The notes beneath the pieces are model-generated. The model was not told the origin of the DNA, made no database searches, and saw nothing but the letters and a program-made list of their open reading frames with translations. Of a DNA stretch of 64,000 nucleotides, positions 42,782 through 53,217 are shown piece after piece (the first letter of the stretch is position 1; every line of letters begins with the position of its first letter). The DNA is from Harmothoe impar (lineage: Eukaryota > Annelida > Polychaeta > Phyllodocida > Polynoidae): assembly GCA_947462335.1 (NCBI GenBank), contig OX381714.1, forward strand, positions 22,912,618 to 22,976,617. The letters are read 5' to 3'. Both the position numbers and the translations under genes were made by a program.

Positions 42782-43925
42782 AAGACACGAGCCAATTATT
42801 ACATATCTAGGGTGACTCACCTCAATCCCCATAGAGTGTACCGTTACTTAATGCTGCACCCTGGAGGGGGCGGACCGGGGTGAACACGATGCAGCACTCC
42901 TGTCCTTAACTCCACCACTCCTGTGGGGCAGTACTGGGGGCCGTCACACCTGATCCACTCCTAACTCTGCCACTCCTGCTGCAATCTTTAATTCTCCTTA
43001 ATACCGTGTTTAGCCGACATATGTGTGTGGACGTATAGTGACATGTGGTTACATCCCGCGGGTTAGATTCTATCACTCAACGTCATCTCCAGAAGGTCAA
43101 GGTCAGGGGCGTCCAATATTCGGTATTCAGTCCTGATTTTCAAGGTCATCTAATCAATTCTATGTTCAGAGCAGCTGAATCGTGGTACTTTTTTACCTGG
43201 TGCTCTATAGGCGTCCACTACTGGGTTCCTCACAAGACTGTATAAGGTATATTTATACCTGGAGTTTCTAGAGTAGACCACAACAACAGCAAGGCCACAG
43301 TGGGCCCAGTCCTAGAAACTCTGTGACGTTATATCCTAAAGTAAGTGTTGTATTGCCACAGGCAAGGGTCCTTCTGCCACACCATGACTAGCACCACGCT
43401 ATATGTGTTTAATACACGAGCACTGATCCTCTGTCCACATCAACACACGCAACACAAACACATCTAGGACAGGGTTCTGGGTCTATGTTGTAGAGTACAT
43501 GTAGTACATGGGAAGGGCTGTGGTCTGGGGGTCTCGATGTGTTATAGGGCCGCCAGCTGTGGGATAGGCATTATTATATCCTGTTTTGCTTCCTGGTGTT
43601 TTATGGTGTCACCGTGGGATCCATGCCCCTGCTAGAACCTGGTGCAGCTAAGTGTCCAAGGAGGCTTGGTTAACTCCTGAGGTCCACATGTACCATGTAG
43701 TAGTAGATGTACTGCAGTCCACTCTCCCTGAGATGTAGTGTGCGGGCTTCCTGATGTAAACAGAGGTGTGGGGTTATATATGTACACCACCTGTAGCAGA
43801 TGAGACCCTAGGTATCTAGATAGCTGCAGCGGGACTAGTCAAATACTGTAGCACTACTGCCCTATCTACCTGAGGCCGACCTGAGATGTGAGATCTGGGA
43901 TCTACCTGAGATGCAGCCGCCACAG
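42782..43925. other. No recognisable gene
   Basis: Nothing recognised. Confidence 0.4.
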
Positions 43926-44012
43926 GTGTGACACCTGTCCTGTGACACCTGTCCTGTGACACCTGTCCTGTGACACCTGTCCTGTGACACCTGTCCTGTG
44001 ACACCTGTCCTG
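43926..44012 (+). repeat. 14-bp ACACCTGTCCTGTG tandem array
   Basis: About six nearly perfect 14-bp units, each with an ACACCTGT (T-box/E-box-like) word. Frames across it are Cys/Thr/Gly/Val repeat translations. Confidence 0.9.
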
Positions 44013-44023
44013 TGACACCCGTA

Positions 44024-44112
44024 CACACACCTGGACACACCCCTGTCTTAGTGTTAACACACCTTGATACACCTGGACACACCTGGACACACCTGGACAC
44101 ACCTGGGACACG
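44024..44112 (+). repeat. 10-bp ACACCTGGAC tandem array
   Basis: ACACCTGGACAC words repeat with variants such as ACACACCTTGATAC. The word resembles the preceding 14-bp unit, so the two arrays may share origin. Confidence 0.8.
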
Positions 44113-44404
44113 GCGTCAGAATGGGAGATCCAAGTGGTGTGTGGTGTGTGTGGGGACGGGGGCGGGGCGTCGTGACCAGCCCGGGTCACGCTCTGGATAC
44201 TACAAAGTGCAAGGGGCAGGTGCCTAAATGGGATCAGAGCCTCATCCCGCCCTGGGTACACATGGGTAGTAATACCATTTAGGTACTAGGCGGGGATTTG
44301 GAAAGTACTACCTGGCTGGTATTTACCTTTGAGTACTGAGGTACTATAAATGTCGCTCGGTGTACAGTTAGGTTTATTGCTTTTTCAGAGAAGTGAGATA
44401 GCAC
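44113..44404. other. No recognisable gene
   Basis: Nothing recognised. Confidence 0.4.
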
Positions 44405-44650
44405 TTTGCCTGGATAGGTCAGGGGTTTGGGAGGAAGGGAGGGGACACGGGTGGAGGAGGGAAAGATGGGGAGCAGGGGACAGGGATGGAAGAAGGGAGA
44501 GGAGAATGGGGCGCGGGTTGGCCGGGACAGGCAAGGGCTAGGAGGGAGATAGAGGTGAAAGACAGGGCAGGGCCATGAGGAGTGGGGAAAGGGGGTGGGG
44601 TAAAGAAAGAGGGAGGGGCCTGAACTGCTGAAAGAGGAGGGAACTTGGAA
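44405..44650 (+). repeat. G-rich polypurine tract
   Basis: GGGAGGAAGGGAGGGG, GGTGGAGGAGGG and similar words over about 240 bp. The 188-residue minus frame that spans it is Pro/Ser-rich and is a composition artefact in its central part. The tract lies just beyond the 3' end of the minus-strand LINE. Confidence 0.75.
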
Positions 44651-44769
44651 AAAGCTTCTTATCCTGGTCCTGTTCGGACCAGTGCGCCCAGCCCACAACC
44701 TTTTACCCATACACGCCCGCTTTAAAGGTTTGTTGACACCCCCTGTCTGGTGGCACCAGTCCCCTTCGG

Positions 44770-45964
44770 CTATTTGAATTGAATAGTTTATTGTACGCAT
44801 CGTCCCGTGCTGGGACGTTTTTCGGCGCACTCGTCGATGCCTCACAGTAGTAGAATGAGATCATATGACGATGCTTAACAGACATTTACGTAATAATATG
44901 TGATGATGCGATATCTAAGTGAGTAAGACAGAGTAGTTGATATATGAAAGAAGAGAGTGGTTGTATGGTAGTGAGTATATATGCGATGTAATTCTAACCA
45001 TATGGCTATGGAGTGGCCTGCATTTACACTATAGATTGGGTAATAGCAGAGGGAGGGTTCTTATTTGGGCATTGAAGGCGTCTTTGGCAGGAATCTTTTG
45101 CACATCTTTATCTAGGGTGTCCCAAAGGGATACTCCTCTATAGTAGGGTGATTTCTGATGGAAAGTTGTTTTGGCTCTCTTTTTTCTAAATCGAATTTTC
45201 AAGTCACCACGAGTGCGTATTCGTACCTGGGGAAGTGCTTCGCCACCATGTCCCAGTTTCCACATAATTAATAGCAGCTGGATCTTACACCTGCGAGCAA
45301 GAAATTCTACATCTGCTAGGGAGTGTAACTCAACAACACTGGTGCCCCTCACCCTAGTATTCAGGCAGATACGCAAGGCATGATTTTGCATCCTTTGTAA
45401 TTTGATTAATTCTCCCTGATGGGCACTCCCAATGAAAAAAGAGCAGTATTCCAAAGTAGGGGCAATCATGACTTTGTAAATTTGGAGGCTTATTTTCTTA
45501 GTCATATTTTTGCGTAACTTGCTCAGCTTATAAATCTTATTAGCCAGGTTCTTTTTTACCTTGTTAATATGTGGGGTTAGACTTAAACGCTGATCCAATT
45601 CCACACCTAGGTAGGTATAGGTCTCACAGGTGGGAAGGACATTGCCATTCAGGGTGATATGAGGGGCTCCAATGTTATTCAGTCTAGTGTCCGAACCAAA
45701 GTACATGCACATGCTTTTTTGAGCATTGATGGTCATGCCGTTCAAATGACACCATTCACCCACCCTGTCAACATCCTCCTGTAACAGACGAGTCGCCTCC
45801 GCATGATCAGTCGCACCGGTGTATATAACCACATCGTCGGCATACATGGTATATTCACAATTTAGAATGCAGTCAGATAGGTCGTTTATGAAGAGTACAA
45901 ATAAGAGGGGACCTAAAATGGAACCCTGAGGAACACCCAAATTCACCTTGGCTTTTGAAAGCAA
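44770..45964 (-). mobile_element. 5'-truncated LINE (non-LTR retrotransposon)
   Basis: The element runs right to left, from a truncated reverse transcriptase at 45964 to a 3' end near 44770. Its 3' region carries GTACAATAAACT (minus strand; AATAAA at 44787-44792), the same block seen at the end of the 6.1-kb fragment. Upstream of the reverse transcriptase frame, stops appear at once and no earlier protein domain is visible, which fits 5' truncation during insertion. It belongs broadly to the jockey/CR1/L2-like LINEs; I cannot name the family. Confidence 0.85.
45029..45964 (-). CDS. Partial reverse transcriptase of a LINE
   Basis: The frame encodes 311 residues. PQGSILGPLLF (residues 12-22) is the reverse transcriptase motif before the catalytic core; YADD (residues 41-44) carries two of the catalytic aspartates; NGMTINAQKS and YLGVELD follow as the thumb-side motifs. 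The C-terminal part has LQRMQNHALRIC and HQKSPYYRGVSLWDTL, shared with the 6.1-kb copy. A full LINE ORF2 also has an N-terminal endonuclease and the finger and palm segments, all missing here. The first Met is not a real start, because homology begins inside the domain. The reading frame is intact to its stop, so insertion is fairly recent. It cannot be autonomous. Confidence 0.9.
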   Translation of the reverse strand: MLSKAKVNLGVPQGSILGPLLFVLFINDLSDCILNCEYTMYADDVVIYTGATDHAEATRLLQEDVDRVGEWCHLNGMTINAQKSMCMYFGSDTRLNNIGAPHITLNGNVLPTCETYTYLGVELDQRLSLTPHINKVKKNLANKIYKLSKLRKNMTKKISLQIYKVMIAPTLEYCSFFIGSAHQGELIKLQRMQNHALRICLNTRVRGTSVVELHSLADVEFLARRCKIQLLLIMWKLGHGGEALPQVRIRTRGDLKIRFRKKRAKTTFHQKSPYYRGVSLWDTLDKDVQKIPAKDAFNAQIRTLPLLLPNL

Positions 45965-46265
45965 ACCTACAGGGTATAAGATTTAACAACTCCAGAGATG
46001 GCCAAGACAACCTCAAAGTAACGAACAATTGGGGAATGACTTGATATGTACATACCATATTAACTAGAGTATGAAATACTTCTTTTCTCCGTTTCCTTTT
46101 TATTTAGGGAGGGGCTATCACCAGGCTCTGGACTATGAGTCGACCTTCTAAGATGACCTAAAAGGGAAGTTATCCTCTTTCCTCGTGAAAATATATATAT
46201 AAATATTAAAATGCATAAAGCAGTTATTTGCATTAAAGAAAACAGAAAACAATAGCTAATATTGA
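45965..46265. other. Spacer between two LINE fragments
   Basis: No domain was recognised. ATATATATA at about 46190-46200. The truncation points of both LINEs lie on its edges. Confidence 0.5.
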
Positions 46266-46269
46266 TATA

Positions 46270-46651
46270 CCCACTGCAGGCACTTACTATATACAAGACT
46301 ATAATTTTACCTTCATTTGATTATATTGATTATATTTGGGACAGGGGTAATGTGGGTGAAAATACAGAATTACAAAATCTACAAAATAAAGCATTCCGTA
46401 TACTGTATATATTAAAGGTACAAACCCAGCTCTATGGTATTAGTGAAGGTAGGATGCATTTACTTTGAAAATCCAACCTGAGTTAATTGACGCGAGGAAT
46501 TTGCCCACAAGAAATAATAAAGGTATATAGGTTCAGGGTGTCCAGACCATTAAAGCCTATTGCTATTATAAGTGCTTTTTATCGTGCACTTAGGCGTTGG
46601 AATGAGCTTAAACCTATGTATACCGTGATTAAGACGCTACCTGACTTTTAG
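46270..46651 (+). pseudogene. Second LINE tail, different family, decayed
   Basis: ALTIYKTIILPSFDYIDYIW and LQNLQNKAFRILY resemble the C-terminal region of LINE reverse transcriptases (the 'L..IQN.A.R' motif). After a stop near 46468 and a frame change, 46529-46651 reads RFRVSRPLKPIAIISAFYRA followed by a tryptophan-asparagine motif and KTLPDF, then a stop; this is the typical terminal block. It is not close to the 45-kb element, and its orientation is opposite. Confidence 0.65.
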
Positions 46652-47974
46652 GTAGCCATTAAGGGAGATTACAAACACTGTTTTATTTAGATAACATATT
46701 TTGTTACAGGCTTACTGTAAATACTCCCCCCAAATTACATTTTATCTCATCTCATCCAGATCATCGCATTAATGATTTCCATATTTCTCCATTCAGTGTC
46801 TAATCAATATAATGTATCTAACAGCAACATGTTCAACGCCATACCGAGTATTTGATCATTTATTGAAAATTGTAAGCTACATGAAAGGAGGCCTAACGGA
46901 AGCAATGCATTGCGCATATATGCTAGGATGATACATCTACTTTTGTATTTTTTACCCAATCAAACACATTAAGACAAGAGTAAAGTTCCTGAACTTTCTC
47001 ACTTGTAGATTCTCTGTTCGATTTCTACACTTTGATCCCACTTAAACTTTTCCCTTATCCGACTTTTCCCTCCAGTGCTGCAGTCCCGTCCTTAATGACA
47101 GGTGTGCAAACGCGCTGCAGTCATGATGAGTGTCGCCACCTTGTGACTATTCTAAACACTATCATACCTCAATGGAAGACCATCCCAGGTTACCATACAA
47201 ACACATTTTTGAGTTTTGAAAGGGTTTTATTGAACTTCTCACAATATACAAAAAGTGGTATGACGAAGTAACAGTGTATCAACAGTATCATAAATCAATA
47301 TCAGTTCAATCATTTTCACCTTTGTTAATGCAATGTAGAATGCAATGTATGACGTGACAAAATAATAATGGATGATGAAAAGAATTTATAAACGCAAGAC
47401 TAGACAAGACAGGACATCGGCTTTTGGACACACAAACAGAAAGATTACAAGCAGACCTTTCAGTCATTTGGTGCCTACTAGACAACCCCCCCCCCCTCCA
47501 ACCATGGGTAAGAATATCACGCCCCACTCAATATCCCGTATGACCTACCCCCCTCCCCGACTCCTCATGAGGGTCGGACATTTCTACGCCATCTCCCAAA
47601 TCCACCAGTCCGACCCTTGTTTATTTCACTGAAAAAGAGCTGCACACCCCCCCCCCCCAACCACATCCCTGTTAACCGCTCCTGATGTACAGCCCAGCCA
47701 GTGCTATCCACATTAATGATGCCCTCATAGTGACTCATACCATATTGGGGCTGAGGGCATGACCTGTGACCTGTGACCTGACCTGCTGTGAGGTCAGCCT
47801 GCGTCTGTCTGCTGCTGGTTCCTGTCAGCATGTAGACATCCCTATGTACACAGCAGGGTACAGGCGGCGACAAGCAGTCACGGCTTGTAAATATATACTA
47901 TATATGAGTCACGACATGACATCTTGTACTTTGACACCATCAACCCCCAATCAGACCTCTCATACTATGTCCAC
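46652..47974. other. Unassigned region
   Basis: C runs at about 47487-47496 and 47649-47658. On the minus strand AATAAAA near 47226-47232 could be a polyadenylation signal for a leftward transcript, but no minus-strand exon was recognised upstream. Confidence 0.35.
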
Positions 47975-47977
47975 TGT

Positions 47978-48048
47978 CACAGCCACGTTTAGAAAGCTAC
48001 ATGTCACGTTTAGAAAGCTATATGTCACGTTTAGAAAGCTATATGTCA
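47978..48048 (+). repeat. 21-bp tandem repeat, 3+ copies
   Basis: CACGTTTAGAAAGCTATATGT repeats three times (first copy CTACATGT), ending in GTCACACAACC. Confidence 0.9.
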
Positions 48049-48077
48049 CACAACCCGGAACACAACGGCGGCAACGC

Positions 48078-48095
48078 AAGCCCCCCCCCCCCCCC
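48078..48095 (+). repeat. Poly-C run
   Basis: A homopolymer of about 18 C. Confidence 0.9.
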
Positions 48096-48829
48096 CCTCC
48101 CCTGTCGCTGTAACTGCATGAATGGGTAACAGTAAATGGGTATATTAAAGCCAGCCCAGTCACCTGCAGTCAGCTGTCCTATGATGGCATTTATAGCACC
48201 GAGCATCATACCTGCTGAGGACATGAGATAACATGATGGGTGTAGTACACAAACTGATATGACAACCAAGTACCTGTGTGCCTGTATCGGGTTAGGTGTG
48301 TCATACTGCGGTAAGTGCCCCATACAGCACTAAGTGCCGCTTATCTCCGGGTGTCTCGTCTATGTGGGTAATCATAACCAAACACCACGTTATAACGCTA
48401 ATCTGTCCCACTCCATGGTGAGGGGCGCACACTGTACTCCATGGTGGGCCTGCTGACGTGAATTAACATGAAGCGGACCCGCCACTCAGGGGAACAGGAG
48501 TAACGTCATACAAAGGGTTGTTTCAGGTCACCCGACCGTGCCTATCAAAATAAGGCTACTTTTTTTTAATTGCAATTTTGAAGAAATTTTCATATCTTTG
48601 CACATGTTTGGTCAACTATAGGGTTTATACAGAGGCTAGCAATTTTTATGTAAAATAAGAGAAGACATTAGAAAGGCTGCATGGTACGTGGATTTATGCA
48701 ATTGCCATTTATGCCGCCAAAAAAAGCATAGTCTATTAGCCATAGTCAGAGTTAGTGCAAGATCATGAAAAGGGTTACGACTGAGGTGCCCAAGGACGTA
48801 GCACCCAGAGTGTAGCCGGAGTGTAGCAC
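48096..48829. other. No recognisable gene
   Basis: Nothing recognised. Confidence 0.4.
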
Positions 48830-48950
48830 CCCCCCCCCCCCCCCCCCCCGTGTAGCGCCACGTGTACAGAGGCATCTGCCTGTTTCTGTACCGTTTTGTA
48901 GCCGTGTCTCACCATAGAGCCACTCACGGAGCACCCCCCCCCCCCCCCGC
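48830..48950 (+). repeat. Duplicated sequence with two poly-C runs
   Basis: C runs of about 19 and 14 bases (ending near 48849 and 48948) follow GTGTAGCACC and GGAGCACC, and GTGTAGC words recur between them. The G-rich complement is responsible for the poly-Gly minus frames. Confidence 0.75.
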
Positions 48951-49147
48951 CCCGACCCACTCTGCTAATACCTCACACACAGTAAACCCAGTTAGCCCAC
49001 AACATACTAGTACTAGGAAGCACAAGGGGGGGTAATTAAAATATATCAATACCGCATATTTGCTATATATTTCTTCTAGATCTTCTACAATTTTCTACAA
49101 AAATAAGGTGGGGGGAGAATGTTGTCGCCATGTGCAGGTTCCATCCG
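48951..49147. other. No recognisable gene
   Basis: Nothing recognised. Confidence 0.4.
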
Positions 49148-49228
49148 TGGGTAGAGCAGCTCATTATGGTTGGTGGAGGGTGTATGGAGCAGCTCAGCCT
49201 GCACCCAGCTGTGGTAGAGCTACTCATC
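49148..49228 (+). repeat. AGAGCAGCTCA degenerate repeat
   Basis: GTAGAGCAGCTCATTATGG, ATGGAGCAGCTCAGCC and GTAGAGCTACTCATC lie about 37 bp apart; the same palindromic word GAGCAGCTC recurs near 18-19.5 kb. Confidence 0.55.
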
Positions 49229-49324
49229 ACTGGCGGCACTATGGGGCGCCGCACCTCACACTAACCTGTCAGGTAGGTCATGTCGGCTTTACTCAAAATA
49301 TCATGTATTTACTCAGTACATGTT

Positions 49325-49338
49325 TATATATATGTGTG

Positions 49339-49428
<90 letters not shown>

Positions 49429-49445
49429 CATAATGTATATAGTTT
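49325..49445 (+). repeat. TA dinucleotide microsatellite
   Basis: A nearly uninterrupted (TA)n from about 49345 to 49430, with short GTGTGTA and ACATA imperfections at its ends. The Ile/Tyr-rich frames are artefacts. Confidence 0.95.
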
Positions 49446-51164
49446 ATGGGGATATGGGCTAAATTATCCATACAGGCCATATAAAGTTGTAATGCCTGCT
49501 GCCATATATTAGCAGATATCCAGTAAGGTACAGCAACTTGTCTCCAGACTCTTCCAAGTGACGGTCTCAAACTCAAAAACTCATCTAAGTGACAAGGAAG
49601 CGGGTCTTCCAGCTAGAGATAGAAGACCCACTTGGCATGTGCCAGCCTAAAACCCAATATTTGCCAGCTCCAGATTCCATTTGTGGGATGGTAACCTGAT
49701 AGGTTAGACAACTTTTGACTCGTTTATTTTATGATAGTCACTTCGACGATTCTGGAGACAAGTTTACTTTTTCAGTGTAGTCTGGTACAGGTGAACATGG
49801 TGTGCATGGTGAGGTAAGCACGGCGTGGTATTCACACATGAACGCTGTCATATCTATGTACCTGAACACATACAGCATGTATACATGGATGCTCAAACTG
49901 ACTTGGTAGCTGCCCTATATAATTATATCGGTCTTGCAGTAACTACCTGGGGAGTAGCTACATCATGGCCAATACAATGTCACGCCACAAAACCCCTTAT
50001 TTTACCTTCATCCAATGCATTACGTAATGTTACGTCATATTACGGCATAGTTATGATTTCTGATTATTAATATTCATATTTATTATTATTTATAATACGC
50101 ACAATACTTTATAACACATATTTTCAATCCATATGCCTATCAAAGTACACCTAGACGTCAGACATACCAATTTCTCATTAAGCCGAGCCAAGCTTTCCCC
50201 CCATACATAATTAATCCATAGATCACAAGCTAGCCCCTATCCACCTATACAAAGGTAACGGTTGGCACCCCAGACGCCGAGGCGCCGACCGGACACTCAA
50301 ACACAAACAGCGAACAATATGTCGACCCAGTTAAGGATTAACGGTCAACACACAAACAATCATGTAATCCGCACACCCCTAGCCGGTATAGCACCCTGGT
50401 CCAATTGAGATGACTAAGGTGCTACCAGGAGGCAGGTGACAAAGCTCCCCAGGTGTGCGCATTATCACATTATGTAATCCATTACCCATACTGCACTAGA
50501 CACCGGCTCCCCCACCTGTTGCCCAGTGCACCTCCATGTTAAAGCCATGAATATATAATTATCCAATCAAATGTCAAATGTATATCATCCAATGAAAACC
50601 ACTGTTACATGTAATTCCGGTCAGGTGGGCTCCCCCTCCACCTGCCGGGCACCTGTACTTAAGCTGGAGGGAAATCAGTAACCATCTCAGTAATTACCAT
50701 CAGTTACATCTACACTGAGCCCTAGTGACTGGTACTCTGATATTAATATTATTATTAATTAAAGATACCAAGTACCATATCTGACATCTCATCTCTCATC
50801 TTTATGCCCCACATTGATGTGGAAGGGATTTTCCCAGTCACAACAATCAGAACAGATAAGCCGACAAAACAGGAACTTTGTAGTGTCCGTTATGGCAGCC
50901 AGGTGAGTTACTGCCCTCTTGTCCCCACAGCCTGACCGCATTAAACTAATGTTATGATATTGGTATGTGTAGATAGAGCTGGTGATATAGGTCACACCGG
51001 GGTCATGCTGATAGCGGGATACCAGTACTATTGACCTACACTGGTCAGCTATATGGCAGCGGCATCGTGCTCCTTATAGATGTATAATACTGCCCAGACG
51101 TTGTCGAGGGCGGCGATAAGTATGTGGTATAAACATGTGAGACCATGTATTAAGAATCGTCAAT
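49446..51164. other. Unassigned region, possible promoter near 50.65 kb
   Basis: CCGGGCACCTGTACTTAAGC, followed by ATCAGTAACCATCTCAGTAA and CATCAGTTACA (initiator-like TCAGT words), then ATTAAAG at about 50759, could be a core promoter or an LTR remnant. No coding exon was recognised. An AT-rich stretch (TATTATTATTTATAATA) lies at about 50080-50098. Confidence 0.3.
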
Positions 51165-51350
51165 TTGGGCGACCTCTCTCTGTCTCTGTCCCTCTCATTG
51201 TCTCTGACTCAATCTGTATCTCTTTGCATATATGTCCCTGTCTCTGTCTTTCTATTTCTCTGTCTTTCCCCTGCCCCTCTTTCTATTTCTCTCTCTCTTT
51301 CTCTGACTGTCTGTCTCTGTCTGTCTCCCTTTCTCTATCTTTCGGCTCTC
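51165..51350 (+). repeat. CTCTGTCTCT-rich tract
   Basis: TCTCTGTCTCTGTCCC and similar words over about 180 bp; the reading frames are Ser/Leu low complexity. Confidence 0.8.
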
Positions 51351-51658
51351 CTGCCCTAAGCAAAATAAAAGTATGCACGTATAAACATGTTGCACCCCAT
51401 ATAGCCGAGGTTGCTGACCCCACGTACCCGTCCATGCCCCAGCACCATCCCACGAGGCCGACACAACAACACGGCACAATCCCCTCCCCTACCCACACTA
51501 CATACCTGTACACGGCCACACGGGGCCCTCACCTGTAGCTGATAACGTGATAAGGTACTCACCACGTCCATGGGTGTGTGTCCGGCCGGTATCAGGCCCT
51601 GCGTCCGCCCTGCGTCCGTCTCACACGGAGCAGACGACATCTCACCCTTAGCTGCCTA
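51351..51658. other. No recognisable gene
   Basis: Nothing recognised. Confidence 0.4.
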
Positions 51659-52250
51659 CCGCCTGTAGACGTCCCCCCCTCCACAGGTTCTAACTGTGCA
51701 GCACGCCGCCTGTAGACGTCCCCCCTCCACAGGCTCTGACTGAGCAGCACGCCGCCTGTAGACGTGCCCCCCTCCACAGGCTCTGACTGTGCAGCACGCC
51801 GCCTGTAGACGTCCCCCCTCCACAGGCTCTGACTGTGCAGCACACCGCCTGTAGACGTGCCCCCCTCCACAGGCTCTGACTGTGCAGCACACCGCCTGTA
51901 GACGTGCCCCCCTCCACAGGCTCTGACTGTGCAGCACACCGCCTGTAGACGTGCCCCCCTCCACAGGCTCTGACTGTGCAGCACACCGCCTGTAGACGTG
52001 CCCCCCTCCACAGGCTCTGACTGTGCAGCACGCCGCCTGTAGACGTCCCCCCTCCACAGGCTCTGACTGAGCAGCACGCCGCCTGTAGACGTCCCCCCTC
52101 CACAGGCTCTGACTGAGCAGCACACCGCCTGTAGACGTGCCCCCCTCCACAGGCTCTGACTGTGCAGCACACCGCCTGTAGACGTGCCCCCCCTCACCCC
52201 CACAGGTTCTTACTGTGCAGCACGCCATGTATAGACGTGCCACCGGCTCT
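51659..52250 (+). repeat. 46-48-bp minisatellite, about 12 copies
   Basis: The unit is CCGCCTGTAGACGTCCCCCC plus TCCACAGGCTCTGACTGAGCAGCACG; GACGTG and GACGTC variants alternate in blocks. Degenerate copies continue to about 52370. The minus strand is open in three frames (up to 203 residues), which is a repeat artefact. A single diverged unit (CCACAGGCAGAAACTGAGCAGCAC) reappears at about 61557-61580. Confidence 0.95.
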
Positions 52251-52435
52251 AACTGTACTGCCCGCTGCCTGTAGACGTGCCACGGGCTCTAACTTGCCAC
52301 ATGCCGACTGTAGACGTGCCACCCCCCCCCCTTTGGGTGCCACCCACAGGTTGTAACTGAGCAGCATGCCTCATTACTTACGCCTCACTGTGTGCCGCCT
52401 CTAGGCTCCCAGCTATTAGTATGAGAGTGGATGGC

Positions 52436-52640
52436 TAAATTCGACACGGCGACATGGCCATTTCTTAAAATCGACATGCGACATGGAGCTTAGTGACATG
52501 AGGAAAAAAATAAGTGACATGACATAGGGTGTTTCTTAAAATCGACATGGGACAGGAGAGGTTCTTAAAGGCGACATGGGACATGGGCATTTAAGTGACA
52601 GGTGACATGGTCATTTCTTAAAATCGACATGCGACATGGG
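52436..52640 (+). repeat. Degenerate GACATGGG/TTCTTAAAATCGACATG repeat
   Basis: TTTCTTAAAATCGACATG occurs at about 52461, 52531 and 52614, separated by GACATGGGACATGG and AAGTGACATGA words: an imperfect array of about 70-85 bp units. Confidence 0.75.
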
Positions 52641-53139
52641 GACCCCCCCATCTATACCCCCATTAGTGCTCCCAGTGATTGGTAGCTGTAGGTGCACGTC
52701 TTTATGTATGATTGTGCTGTCTATGTTCAAATACATTAATCAGTGGGACCGTCTTATGCTGAAAGATGATGGGAGTCGACCACTGTCGTACATTATGGTA
52801 CACATAAAGACGTACACCGACCTTACCATCCTCTATGTAGGACCGGCAAGTGTATATCAGAATTGAGCATTGACAATGACATGGATGTACAAGCAGCTAT
52901 TAAAATGTAAAATGATCTACACAAAAAATACGTGTCAGTTACAATTCGATGTTTATCTACATGTATATGCATCGAGACAAAATGCCCAATGCTCCGTACA
53001 GGGCCCTTGATACACTTCCTTGTACAGTCATCAACAAGGATGTCCTCACTAATTTCTTCTTTTCCCTGTGCTCTAAAATGTGTAGCTGTTATCTCTTAGT
53101 TGGCACGTAAATGCCGGATATGTGTCATAAGATAGGCAC
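52641..53139. other. No recognisable gene
   Basis: CATAAAGACGT and ACGTCTTTATG form a short inverted pair around 52696 and 52803. Nothing else. Confidence 0.35.
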
Positions 53140-53217
53140 AGCAACTTAAACCCGCAGGTCTTACTGCACGTGCAGTAACAGTCCGAGTGCAGTCGGGACA
53201 GGTACTCAGCTCTATAT
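53140..53217 (+). repeat. Dispersed repeat shared with 21.65 kb, abutting locus B
   Basis: Matches 21640-21722 in order and orientation. Its right edge (CTCAGCTCTATATGTG) meets the outer end of locus B directly, so it may be part of the insertion context. Confidence 0.7.

Noticed and set aside
44279..44845. 188-residue minus frame near the LINE end
   Set aside because: The centre is a Pro/Ser translation of the G-rich tract, and no recognised domain is present. It is downstream of the LINE stop.
49060..49512. 150-residue frame with Ile/Tyr repeats
   Set aside because: It consists largely of the TA microsatellite; the N-terminal part has no motif.
50261..50800. Possible solo LTR
   Set aside because: Initiator-like words and ATTAAAG are present, but I found no TG...CA ends, target duplication, primer-binding site or polypurine tract.
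51592..52243. Minus-strand frames of 160-203 residues rich in TSTGGVLHSQSLWRG-type repeats
   Set aside because: Repeat translation of the 46-48-bp minisatellite in three frames; no independent evidence of coding.
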